DNA from: Pseudomonadota bacterium
Lineage (GTDB): Bacteria > Pseudomonadota > Gammaproteobacteria > Burkholderiales > Burkholderiaceae_C
Direction: 5' to 3'
DNA: 64,000 nucleotides
NCBI GenBank assembly: GCA_023442945.1
Contig: JAEZWW010000026.1
Coordinates: 124,001 to 188,000, forward strand
Positions 17,788-25,835 of the stretch are shown here, piece after piece. The position numbers were made by a program, and so were the translations under genes. Every line of letters starts with the position of its first letter. Position 1 is the first letter of the stretch. A model generated the notes under the pieces. It saw only the letters and a program-made list of their open reading frames with translations. It did no database searches and had not been told where the DNA came from.

Positions 17788-17853
17788 TGAAAGCACATTC
17801 TAGGGACGCAAGGCCCGCGCTGCACAGAACCTCGGAGACACCCAGACCCCGTC

Positions 17854-18276
17854 ATGGCGACCACCTACAGCATCAGCGACCTGGCGCACGAGTTCGACCT
17901 GACTCCGCGCGCCATGCGCTTTTACGAAGACATGGGCCTGCTGCAGCCGGAGCGCAGCGGCCCCGGCGGGCGCAACCGCGTGTACTCCAACCGCGACCGC
18001 ACGCGCCTCAAGCTCACCCTGCGTGCCAAGCGGCTGGGCTTGTCGCTGACCGAGGCGCGCGAGCTGATCGACATGTACGACAGCCCGCGCGACACACAGC
18101 CGCAGTTGCGCAAATTCCTCGAGGTGTTGACCGGCCACCGCGCCCAGCTGGAAGCCCAGCTGGCCGAGCTGGAGGCCACACTGAGCGAGGTCGCCGAGCA
18201 CGAGAAAGAGGCGCGCACGCTGCTGGCCAAGCTGGAGCGCGCCGCGACCAAGCGTGGTACCAGTCCCGCTGTTTGA
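17854..18276 (+). CDS. liuR: MerR-family regulator of leucine/isovalerate degradation
   Basis: 140-residue MerR regulator. The N-terminal winged helix-turn-helix (SISDLAHEFDLTPRAMRFYE) is followed by the second MerR helix region and a long C-terminal coiled coil (residues ~90-130) for dimerisation. No metal-binding cysteines are seen, as expected for the LiuR group. It sits directly upstream of the isovaleryl-CoA dehydrogenase module, and the same palindrome flanks it on both sides. The downstream operator overlaps its own stop codon. The LiuR name rests on context and site. Confidence 0.88.
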   Translation: MATTYSISDLAHEFDLTPRAMRFYEDMGLLQPERSGPGGRNRVYSNRDRTRLKLTLRAKRLGLSLTEARELIDMYDSPRDTQPQLRKFLEVLTGHRAQLEAQLAELEATLSEVAEHEKEARTLLAKLERAATKRGTSPAV

Positions 18277-18303
18277 TTGACGTTTACGTAAACGTCAATC
18301 AAA
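18272..18303. promoter_or_regulatory. LiuR-type operator 2
   Basis: A perfect 32-bp palindrome with half-site TTTGATTGACGTTTAC. It overlaps the liuR stop codon and ends 26 bases before the thioesterase start, well placed to control the thioesterase-liuA unit. Confidence 0.85.
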
Positions 18304-18329
18304 ATCCAAGTTTCACCGCCAGCCCCGCC

Positions 18330-18767
18330 ATGTCGAACCCCACCGATTCGCTGCACGACCGCATCGCCCAAAGCTTCGCCCGCCAGGGCATGCTCCAGAC
18401 CCTTGGCGCCGAATTGCGTTCGGTCGCGCCCGGCGTGGTCGAGATCTGGCTACCCTACGCCGACCGCGTGACGCAGCAGCAGGGTGGTTTTCACGGCGGT
18501 GCCATGGGCACCCTGGCCGATGTGGCTGGAGGCTACGCCGGCTTGACGGTGGCGCCGGACGGCATGGAAGTGGTCACCGTCGAATACAAGATCAACTTTC
18601 TGACGAGCTTCAAGGGCGGCACGCTGCGCGCCGTCGGGCGGGTTGTTCGGCCCGGCAAGCGCCTCATCATCACGACGGCCGAGGTTACCCACGTCGACGC
18701 AAACGGCAAGGAGTCGCCCTGCGCGCTGATGCAGCAGACGCTGGCGCCCGTGCCCAAGGTTTACTGA
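18330..18767 (+). CDS. PaaI-type hotdog thioesterase
   Basis: 145-residue single hotdog domain protein. The catalytic-helix region GGFHGGAMGTLADVAGGYA and the strand pattern match PaaI/YbgC-like acyl-CoA thioesterases. Start at ATG 18330, chosen because it follows the operator and begins the conserved part. It precedes liuA by 29 bases under the same operator, so it may release CoA from branched-chain acyl-CoA intermediates. That role is inference. Confidence 0.85.
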   Translation: MSNPTDSLHDRIAQSFARQGMLQTLGAELRSVAPGVVEIWLPYADRVTQQQGGFHGGAMGTLADVAGGYAGLTVAPDGMEVVTVEYKINFLTSFKGGTLRAVGRVVRPGKRLIITTAEVTHVDANGKESPCALMQQTLAPVPKVY

Positions 18768-18796
18768 CTTTCCATCCATTCACACGAGGAGACACC

Positions 18797-19978
18797 ATGA
18801 GCAATCTGCCCGGCCTGAATTTCAACCTGGGTGAAGACATCGACGCCCTGCGCGACGCGGTGCGCGACTTCGCGCAAGCCGAAATCGCCCCGCGCGCAGC
18901 CGAGATCGACAAGAACGACCAGTTCCCGATGGACCTGTGGCCCAAGATGGGGGAACTGGGCGTGCTGGGCATCACCGTGCCCGAAGCCTACGGCGGCGCC
19001 GACATGGGCTACCTGGCGCACATGATCGCCATGGAAGAGATCAGCCGCGCCAGCGCCTCGGTCGGCCTGAGCTACGGTGCGCACTCCAACCTGTGCGTCA
19101 ACCAGCTCAAGCGCAACGGCAACGACGCGCAGAAGAAGAAGTACCTGCCCAAGCTGATCAGCGGCGAACACGTGGGTGCGCTGGCCATGAGCGAGCCCGG
19201 CGCCGGCTCCGACGTCATCAGCATGAAGCTGAAGGCGGAGGACAAGGGCGGTTACTACCTGCTGAACGGCACCAAGATGTGGATCACCAACGGCCCCGAC
19301 GCCGACACCATGGTGGTCTATGCCAAGACCGAGCCCGAGCTGGGCGCGCGTGGTGTCACCGCCTTCATCGTTGAAAAGGGCATGAAGGGCTTTTCCACCG
19401 CGCAGAAGCTGGACAAGCTCGGCATGCGCGGCAGCCACACCGGCGAAATGGTGTTCAACAACGTGGAAGTGCCCGAAGCCAACATTCTCGGCGGCCTGAA
19501 CCAAGGCGCCAGGGTGCTGATGAGCGGCCTGGACTACGAGCGCGCCGTGCTGGCCGGCGGCCCCGTCGGCATCATGCAGGCCGTGATGGACAACGTCGTG
19601 CCCTACATCCACGACCGCAAGCAGTTTGGTCAAAGCATCGGCGAATTCCAGCTGGTACAGGGCAAGGTGGCCGACATGTACACCGTGCTGCAGGCTGGTC
19701 GCGCCTTCCTGTACACCATCGGCAAGAACCTGGACGCGCTGGGCAGCGAGCACGTGCGCCAGGTGCGCAAGGACTGTGCCAGCGTCATCCTGTGGACGGC
19801 CGAAATGGCCACCAAGATGGCCGGCGACGGCATCCAGCTCTTCGGAGGCAACGGCTACATCAACGAGTACCCGCTGGGCCGCCTGTGGCGCGACGCCAAG
19901 CTGTACGAGATCGGCGCCGGCACCAGCGAAATCCGCCGCATGCTGATCGGGCGCGAGCTGTTTGCAGAGACGATGTAA
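18797..19978 (+). CDS. liuA: Isovaleryl-CoA dehydrogenase
   Basis: 393-residue FAD acyl-CoA dehydrogenase that oxidises isovaleryl-CoA to 3-methylcrotonyl-CoA in leucine breakdown and passes electrons to ETF. The catalytic glutamate sits in GLDYERAVLAGGP, the position typical of isovaleryl-CoA dehydrogenases rather than in the C-terminal motif. FAD-binding blocks AMSEPGAGSDV and FGGNGYINEYP are present. A clear GAGGAGA ribosome site precedes the start. The liuBCD genes are not in the window. Confidence 0.94.
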   Translation: MSNLPGLNFNLGEDIDALRDAVRDFAQAEIAPRAAEIDKNDQFPMDLWPKMGELGVLGITVPEAYGGADMGYLAHMIAMEEISRASASVGLSYGAHSNLCVNQLKRNGNDAQKKKYLPKLISGEHVGALAMSEPGAGSDVISMKLKAEDKGGYYLLNGTKMWITNGPDADTMVVYAKTEPELGARGVTAFIVEKGMKGFSTAQKLDKLGMRGSHTGEMVFNNVEVPEANILGGLNQGARVLMSGLDYERAVLAGGPVGIMQAVMDNVVPYIHDRKQFGQSIGEFQLVQGKVADMYTVLQAGRAFLYTIGKNLDALGSEHVRQVRKDCASVILWTAEMATKMAGDGIQLFGGNGYINEYPLGRLWRDAKLYEIGAGTSEIRRMLIGRELFAETM

Positions 19979-20024
19979 GGATGGCAACGGGGTGATCGCA
20001 CGCCGCTCGAACGGTCCGCGCTAG

Positions 20025-20048
20025 GCGCCCGTAAAATTTCGGGCGCTG
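20025..20048. terminator. Inverted repeat after liuA
   Basis: GCGCCCG and CGGGCGC flank TAAAATTT in the liuA-can gap. It could be a terminator stem or a hairpin around a -10-like TAAAAT; there is no T-run. Confidence 0.3.
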
Positions 20049-20200
20049 CTGTGCCCGACACAGAGGGCTCTTCGTCACGTCGCTGCGGCAGCATGGGCGT
20101 CGTAGCGCCTCCGGGGCCTGCCGACGGCCAATGCCCCCGATTGGCGTTGTGCGACGGGCCGCAGCCCTGGCGCATCCGTTCTGCTCTACCACCTAACACC

Positions 20201-20902
20201 ATGCCCTCCTCGCTCCAACACCTCATCAACGCCAACCACGCCTGGGCCGAACAGGTGGAGCAGGAACAACCCGGCTTCTTCAAAGGGCTGGCGGCGCAGC
20301 AAACGCCGGAATACCTGTGGATCGGCTGCTCCGACAGCCGCGTGCCCGCCAACCAGGTGATCGGCCTGGCGCCGGGCGAGGTGTTCGTGCACCGCAATGT
20401 GGCCAACGTGGTGGTGCCCTCGGACCTCAACGCGCTGTCGGTCATCCAGTTCGCCGTGGACGTGCTGAAGGTCAAGCACATCATGGTCGTTGGTCACTAC
20501 GGTTGCGGTGGCGTATTGGCGGTGTTGCACGACAAGCGTGTGGGCCTGGCCGACAACTGGTTGCGCCACGTCAACGACGTGAAGATGCGCCACCGCGGCC
20601 GCCTGATGCACCTGTGCGGCGGCGAACAGGAAGACGCGCTGTGCGAGATGAACGCGATCGAACAGGTCGGCCACGTCGCACAGTCCACCGTGGTGCAGGA
20701 CGCCTGGGCGCGCGGCCAGCAGCTGTCGGTTCATGGCTGGTGCTACGGTCTGAAGGACGGCAAGGTCAAGGACCTGCAGGTCACCATGTCGCGGCCCGAC
20801 CATGTGGTCGACGTTTACCGCGCGGCGATCAAGCGCTACCCGCGCTCGGCCGCCTTCGTGCCCGAGCTGGACGACACCGATCCCCAGCCCGACGAGCGCT
20901 GA
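20201..20902 (+). CDS. can: Beta-class carbonic anhydrase
   Basis: Interconverts CO2 and bicarbonate in the cytosol. 233 residues from ATG 20201. Zinc ligands are visible at C43 and H99/C102 (GHYGCGG), with the D45-R47 dyad in CSDSR. The positions match E. coli Can offset by one. The aceK start lies one base after its stop, so the two are tightly coupled. Confidence 0.96.
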   Translation: MPSSLQHLINANHAWAEQVEQEQPGFFKGLAAQQTPEYLWIGCSDSRVPANQVIGLAPGEVFVHRNVANVVVPSDLNALSVIQFAVDVLKVKHIMVVGHYGCGGVLAVLHDKRVGLADNWLRHVNDVKMRHRGRLMHLCGGEQEDALCEMNAIEQVGHVAQSTVVQDAWARGQQLSVHGWCYGLKDGKVKDLQVTMSRPDHVVDVYRAAIKRYPRSAAFVPELDDTDPQPDER

Positions 20903-20903
20903 C

Positions 20904-22808
20904 ATGCAACTGGACGCCGTCGCTGCCGCGCTGGCGCGCGACATGGCCCACGCCATGATCGACGGCTTCAACCGCCATTACCGGCTGTTTCGCACCGAGT
21001 CCGCGCGCGCCAAGCACCGCTTTGAAACCTGCGACTGGCGCGGTCAGCAACGCGCCCAGCGCGAGCGCATCGAGTTTTACGATCTGCGCGTGCGCGAATG
21101 CCAACGCCGGCTGGAGCGTGAATTCAAGGCCGGCGATCAGCCCATGGCCGTCTGGCAGCAGGCCAAGCTGCACTACATCGGCCTGCTGGTGCAGCACAAG
21201 CAACCCGAGCTGGCCGAGACCTTCTTCAACTCGGTCACCACCAAGATCCTGCACCGCAGCTACTTCCATAACGACTTCATCTTCGTTCGGCCCGCGATCA
21301 GCACCGAGTACCTCGAAACCGACGACCCCGGCGCCAAGCCGACCTTTCGTTCGTTTTACCCGCGTATCGACGCCTTGCCCGCCAGCATGGCCGAGGTGCT
21401 GAAGTCCTACGACCTGCGCTGCCGCTTCGAAGACCTGACGCGAGACGCCCAGCGCGTGGCCGATGCGCTGCGCAGCGAACTCGGCGCCGACCGCCAGCGC
21501 CCCAACTTCCAGGTGCAGGTGCTGTCCAACCTGTTCTTCCGCAACAAGGGCGCCTACCTGGTTGGCAAGCTGATCAACGGCTTTCGCGAAGTGCCGTTTG
21601 CCCTGCCACTGCTGCACCGCGAGCCCGGCGTGGTGTACGTCGACGCTGCGCTGTTCGGTGAAGAGGACATGCTGCTGCTGTTCAGCTTCTCGCGCGCCTA
21701 CTTCATGGTCGACATGGAGATCCCGTCGGGCTATGTGCAGTTCTTGCGCAGCCTGATGCCGCGCAAGCCACGCGCCGAGATCTACAACGCGCTGGGCCTC
21801 GCCAAACAGGGCAAGAACCTGTTCTACCGCGACTTGCTGTGGCACCTGCGGCATTCGACCGACGCCTTCCGCATCGCGCCGGGCATCAAGGGCATGGTCA
21901 TGCTGGTGTTTGACCTGCCCAGCTTCCCCTACGTCTTCAAGGTCATCAAGGACTGGTTTCCGCCGCCCAAGGACACCACGCGCGAGCAGGTGCGCGCCAA
22001 GTACCAGCTGGTCAAACGCCACGACCGCGTCGGGCGCATGGCCGACACCATGGAGTTTTCGCTCCTCGCCTTTCCACGCAGTCGTTTTGACGACGCCTTG
22101 ATCGCCGAACTGGAACAGCACGCCGCCAGCCAGCTGGAAGTGTCCGACCGCGACGGCGACGGCGAGATTGAAGTCATCATCGGCCACGCCTACATCGAGC
22201 GGCGGATGATTCCGCTCAACCTGTACCTGCAGGAAGCCTTCGACGCCGGCCCCGATGACGCCGCCGCCAACGCGCAGCTGGAGCACGCCGTCATCGAATA
22301 CGGCAACGCCATCAAGGATCTGGTCGCCGCCAACATCTTTCCCGGCGACATGCTGTGGAAGAACTTTGGCGTCACCCGCCACGGCAAGGTCGTGTTCTAC
22401 GACTACGACGAGATCGAATACCTCACCGACTGCAACTTCCGCAAGGTGCCCGCGCCGCGCAACGAAGAGGACGAGCTGTCCGGCGAAATCTGGTACCACG
22501 TTGCCAAGCACGACGTCTTCCCCGAAACCTTCGGTCCCTTCCTGCTCGGCAACCCGCGCGTGCGCGACGCCTTCCTACGCCACCACGCCGATTTGCTGGA
22601 GCCCGGCTTCTGGCAAAGCACCAAAGAGCGCATCCAGCGTGGCGAAGTGCTGGACTTCTTCCCCTACGGCGCGCACCGGCGGTTTGAGTTCAATGGCGGG
22701 GTGAAGGGCGCGGGCGAGTTGGTGGACCCGGCGGCGGCCGACGCGGAAACGCCAGCGGATCGGCCGGACATCGGTTCTTCGGCCATGATGGTGGAACCAG
22801 GGGAATAG
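20904..22808 (+). CDS. aceK: Isocitrate dehydrogenase kinase/phosphatase
   Basis: Bifunctional enzyme that phosphorylates and dephosphorylates isocitrate dehydrogenase to set flux between the TCA cycle and glyoxylate shunt. 634 residues from ATG 20904, somewhat longer than the E. coli enzyme because of a C-terminal tail. The ATP-loop region APGIKGMVMLVFDLPSFPY and the kinase core (IPLNLYLQEA, WKNFGVTRHGKVVFYDYDEI) are clear. No aceA or aceB is in the window. It is coupled to carbonic anhydrase upstream. Confidence 0.97.
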   Translation: MQLDAVAAALARDMAHAMIDGFNRHYRLFRTESARAKHRFETCDWRGQQRAQRERIEFYDLRVRECQRRLEREFKAGDQPMAVWQQAKLHYIGLLVQHKQPELAETFFNSVTTKILHRSYFHNDFIFVRPAISTEYLETDDPGAKPTFRSFYPRIDALPASMAEVLKSYDLRCRFEDLTRDAQRVADALRSELGADRQRPNFQVQVLSNLFFRNKGAYLVGKLINGFREVPFALPLLHREPGVVYVDAALFGEEDMLLLFSFSRAYFMVDMEIPSGYVQFLRSLMPRKPRAEIYNALGLAKQGKNLFYRDLLWHLRHSTDAFRIAPGIKGMVMLVFDLPSFPYVFKVIKDWFPPPKDTTREQVRAKYQLVKRHDRVGRMADTMEFSLLAFPRSRFDDALIAELEQHAASQLEVSDRDGDGEIEVIIGHAYIERRMIPLNLYLQEAFDAGPDDAAANAQLEHAVIEYGNAIKDLVAANIFPGDMLWKNFGVTRHGKVVFYDYDEIEYLTDCNFRKVPAPRNEEDELSGEIWYHVAKHDVFPETFGPFLLGNPRVRDAFLRHHADLLEPGFWQSTKERIQRGEVLDFFPYGAHRRFEFNGGVKGAGELVDPAAADAETPADRPDIGSSAMMVEPGE

Positions 22809-22815
22809 TGCCGTC

Positions 22816-23151
22816 ATGGGTGACATCGAGGCATGGTTCAATTTGGGCGGCTGGAGCTTGGGTATTCACGTCTTGCTCTCTCAGCTGCTGCGCTACCGCA
22901 TTGGGTGGAATAGCGATCTGACGGCAGCGCTATTCGCCGTGCCTAACTCGGCCATCAGCCCGGACTATGGCTTTCGGCTTTTGCGGGTTGCTTATTGGCG
23001 ATTTTGGCGATCCGCGCCGCAGGGCATGGAAGAGGAGGGCGGGCTTTCCAGGCTGATGTTCTTCTTCGCCCAGTTATCGGGCTGCCTGGTGCCCATCGGT
23101 TTGCTGGCGGTATTTGTCGTTCCTTTTCTTCAGCTGGCGTTTTCAACTTAA
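22816..23151 (+). CDS. Small membrane protein, unknown
   Basis: 111-residue protein that I do not recognise. A hydrophobic C-terminal segment (LSGCLVPIGLLAVFVVPFL) looks membrane-spanning; the rest is amphipathic with several aromatic residues. It starts 7 bases after aceK and ends 21 bases before the thiolase, so it fits the gene spacing. Codon use appears less GC-biased than its neighbours, hinting at recent gain or weak constraint. Confidence 0.6.
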   Translation: MGDIEAWFNLGGWSLGIHVLLSQLLRYRIGWNSDLTAALFAVPNSAISPDYGFRLLRVAYWRFWRSAPQGMEEEGGLSRLMFFFAQLSGCLVPIGLLAVFVVPFLQLAFST

Positions 23152-23172
23152 ATCATTCAGGAGTTCAAACTC

Positions 23173-24354
23173 ATGTCCGACCCCATCGTCATCGTTTCCG
23201 CCGCCCGCACCCCCATGGGCAGTTTCCAGGGCGACTTCTCTGGTCTGGCCGCACACGACCTGGGTGGCGCGGCCATCAAGGCGGCGGTGGAGCGCGCGGG
23301 CATCGCCCCCGAACTGGTCACCGAAGTGCTGTTTGGCAACTGCCTGTTGGCCGGGCAGGGCCAGGCGCCAGCGCGCCAGGCCGCGTTCAAGGGCGGTCTG
23401 CCCAAGTCGGCGGGCGCGGTGACGCTGTCGAAGATGTGCGGCTCGGGCATGCGCGCGGCCATGTTCGCGCACGACATGCTGGTGGCGGGCACGCACGACG
23501 TGCTGGTGGCCGGCGGCATGGAAAGCATGACCAACGCGCCCTACCTGCTGCAGAAGGGCCGCGGCGGCTACCGCATGGGCCACGACCGTATCTTCGACCA
23601 CATGATGCTGGACGGCCTGGAAGATGCGTACGAGCCCGGCCGCAGCATGGGCACCTTTGGCGAAGACTGCGCGGCCAAGTACAACTTCACCCGCGATCAG
23701 CAAGACAAATTCGCCATGGCCAGCGTCCAGCGTGCGCAGGCAGCTATCAAGAGCGGAGCATTCAAGGACGAGATCACGCCCGTGACGCTGAAGGACCGCA
23801 AGGGCGAGCGCGTGGTCGACACCGACGAAGGCCCGGGCAAGATCAACATCGACAAGATCCCCACGCTCAAGCCCGCGTTCAAGAAAGACGGCACGGTGAC
23901 GGCCGCGGCCAGCTCCAGCATCAACGACGGCGCCGCAGCGCTGGTGCTGATGCGTGAATCCACGGCCAAGCAAATGGGCCTGAAGCCGCTGGCGCGCATC
24001 GCCAGCCACGCCACGCACGCGCAAGAGCCCGAGTGGTTCAGCACTGCGCCGATCGGCGCGACCGAGAAGGCGCTGAAGAAAGCCGGCTGGGCCGTGGACG
24101 ACGTCGACCTGTGGGAGATCAACGAAGCCTTCGCCGTGGTGCCGATGGCGCTGATGCACGACCTGAAGGTGCCGCACGACAAGGTCAACGTGAACGGCGG
24201 CGCCTGCGCGCTGGGCCACCCGATCGGCGCCAGCGGCGCGCGCATCCTGGTCACGCTGCTGTACGCGCTGAAGGCACGTGGGCTGAAGAAAGGCCTGGCC
24301 ACGCTGTGCATCGGCGGTGGCGAAGCGACGGCGATGGCGGTTGAAATGCTATAA
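23173..24354 (+). CDS. Acetyl-CoA C-acetyltransferase (thiolase)
   Basis: 393-residue biosynthetic-type thiolase that condenses or cleaves acetoacetyl-CoA. Catalytic C89 is in KMCGSGMRAAM, the His in GHPIGASGARI and the second Cys in LCIGGGEATAM. It resembles PhaA/AtoB-type enzymes, and neighbouring acyl-CoA dehydrogenases fit a catabolic role. The physiological direction is not shown. A dispersed repeat overlaps its last codons. Confidence 0.93.
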   Translation: MSDPIVIVSAARTPMGSFQGDFSGLAAHDLGGAAIKAAVERAGIAPELVTEVLFGNCLLAGQGQAPARQAAFKGGLPKSAGAVTLSKMCGSGMRAAMFAHDMLVAGTHDVLVAGGMESMTNAPYLLQKGRGGYRMGHDRIFDHMMLDGLEDAYEPGRSMGTFGEDCAAKYNFTRDQQDKFAMASVQRAQAAIKSGAFKDEITPVTLKDRKGERVVDTDEGPGKINIDKIPTLKPAFKKDGTVTAAASSSINDGAAALVLMRESTAKQMGLKPLARIASHATHAQEPEWFSTAPIGATEKALKKAGWAVDDVDLWEINEAFAVVPMALMHDLKVPHDKVNVNGGACALGHPIGASGARILVTLLYALKARGLKKGLATLCIGGGEATAMAVEML

Positions 24355-24406
24355 ATTGAGTAGCTGTTTGCGCAGATGGTTGTAGGGCTGTTGACGTATT
24401 TGATTT
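24347..24406 (-). repeat. Dispersed short repeat, copy 6
   Basis: Plus-strand reading: GCTATAAATTGAGTAGCTG, TTTGCGCAGATGG, TGTAGGGC, then a TTTGATTT end. It begins in the last codons of the thiolase and fills the gap after it. Confidence 0.75.
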
Positions 24407-24427
24407 GAAAATGGGAGTGAACAAGCC

Positions 24428-25084
24428 ATGATCACCTCGATCGCCGGTCTGCGGCGCCTGTACCCGCAAGCGTCGGCGCGTTCGCGCGCCAAGGAGCTGG
24501 ACCACCTGGACGAGACGATGCAGCGCTTCGTCGCGCATGCGCCGTTCTGCATGCTGGCCAGCGCGGGCGGTTTGGGCGATGGCGCGCTGCTCGACGCCTC
24601 ACCGCGCGGCGGCTTGCCCGGTTTTGTGCAACTGGCGGACGAGCGCACGCTGCTGATCCCCGACGCCACTGGCAACAACCGCCTGGACACGCTGGAAAAC
24701 CTGATCGCCGACCCGCGCATCGGCGTGTTCTTCCTGATCCCGGGCGTCAACGAAGTGCTGCGCGTCAACGGCCGCGCTGCCTTGCGCGATGAGGCCGCCT
24801 TCGTCGAACGGTTTGCCCAGCCCGAGGCGCGCAAGCTGCCGGCGCTGGTGATCGAGGTGGCGGTGCAAGAGGCATACCTGCACTGCCCCAAGGCCTTGAT
24901 GCGCTCGCGCCTGTGGGACGCCGACGCGCGCGTGGCGGCGGGCACCTTCCCGTCGATGAACGCGATGCTGAAGGCGCAGCTGGGTTCAGCCATCGTCACT
25001 GAGACAGACGCCGAGGCGGCGGCGCGCTACGCCGCCCAACTGGCCGACGAAGGGCTGGCGGCAGTCGCGGCGCAGCAGGACTGA
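24428..25084 (+). CDS. Pyridoxamine 5'-phosphate oxidase-family flavoprotein
   Basis: 218-residue split-barrel FMN-binding protein of the MSMEG_1061 type. A barrel core with the pattern ASPRGGLPGFVQLADERTLL, NRLDTLENLIADPRIG and the end motif CPKALMRSRLWD is visible. Members bind FMN or F420; the substrate is unknown. It is followed 3 bases later by an SDR gene, so the two probably act together. Confidence 0.82.
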   Translation: MITSIAGLRRLYPQASARSRAKELDHLDETMQRFVAHAPFCMLASAGGLGDGALLDASPRGGLPGFVQLADERTLLIPDATGNNRLDTLENLIADPRIGVFFLIPGVNEVLRVNGRAALRDEAAFVERFAQPEARKLPALVIEVAVQEAYLHCPKALMRSRLWDADARVAAGTFPSMNAMLKAQLGSAIVTETDAEAAARYAAQLADEGLAAVAAQQD

Positions 25085-25087
25085 CTT

Positions 25088-25759
25088 GTGGCCACGACCT
25101 TGGTGCTGGGTGCGTCGCGCGGGATCGGCTGGGCGCTGGCGCAACAGGCGCTGGCCGCGGGCGAGCGCGTCATCGCCACCGCGCGCGGCGACGCGGACTT
25201 GGCGCACCTGCGCGAGGCGGGTGCGACGGCCTTGCGCGTTGACGTGGCCGACCCGGCCAGCGTCAGCGGCCTGGCGTGGCAACTGGACGGCGAGAAGATC
25301 GACACCGCCTGGTACGTTGCCGGCGTGATGTGCACGCGCGCCGACGCCACGCAGCCGCCCACGCGCGAGCAGTTCGACCGCGTGATGCACACCAACGTGC
25401 TGGGCGCGATGCAGGTCATCCCGCAGATAGCGCCCCTGGTGCAGGCGGCGGGTGGGCGCTTCGCCTTTCTGTCCAGCGCCATGGGGCTGATCGGCGGGGT
25501 GGCGGGCTCGGGTGCCTGGCTGTACCGCGTCAGCAAGGCGGCGCTGAACATGGCGGTGGCGTCGGCGCACACCGCGTACCCGGGCGCCAGCTTCGTGTGC
25601 CTGCACCCCGGCTGGGTGCAGACCGACATGGGGGGCGCGCAGGCGCCGGTCAGCGTGGAAGGCAGCGCGCGCGGCCTGCGCCAGGTGGTGGCGGGCCTGG
25701 AAGCGGACGGCGCGGTGCGTTTTCTGCACCACGACGGCACGCCCGCTGCGGGCTGGTGA
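25088..25759 (+). CDS. SDR-family oxidoreductase
   Basis: 223-residue short-chain dehydrogenase. The NAD(P) motif GASRGIG is at the extreme N-terminus and catalytic YRVSK near residue 145. The region between is short, as in CsgA-like SDRs. The start is GTG at 25088, right after the previous stop. Substrate unknown. Confidence 0.83.
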   Translation: MATTLVLGASRGIGWALAQQALAAGERVIATARGDADLAHLREAGATALRVDVADPASVSGLAWQLDGEKIDTAWYVAGVMCTRADATQPPTREQFDRVMHTNVLGAMQVIPQIAPLVQAAGGRFAFLSSAMGLIGGVAGSGAWLYRVSKAALNMAVASAHTAYPGASFVCLHPGWVQTDMGGAQAPVSVEGSARGLRQVVAGLEADGAVRFLHHDGTPAAGW

Positions 25760-25835
25760 CGGCCGTCGCGCCATGCCCCGTGGGCTACGATAGGCCCCAA
25801 GCAAGCGCATGGCTTGCACTAAAAAAAGGAGACCG

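Noticed and set aside
23737..23765. Possible repeat copy inside the thiolase (GTGCGCAGGCAGCTATCAAG)
   Set aside because: Only the GCGCAGGCAGCTAT part matches and the GGCCCTAG half is absent; the encoded residues fit a normal thiolase.
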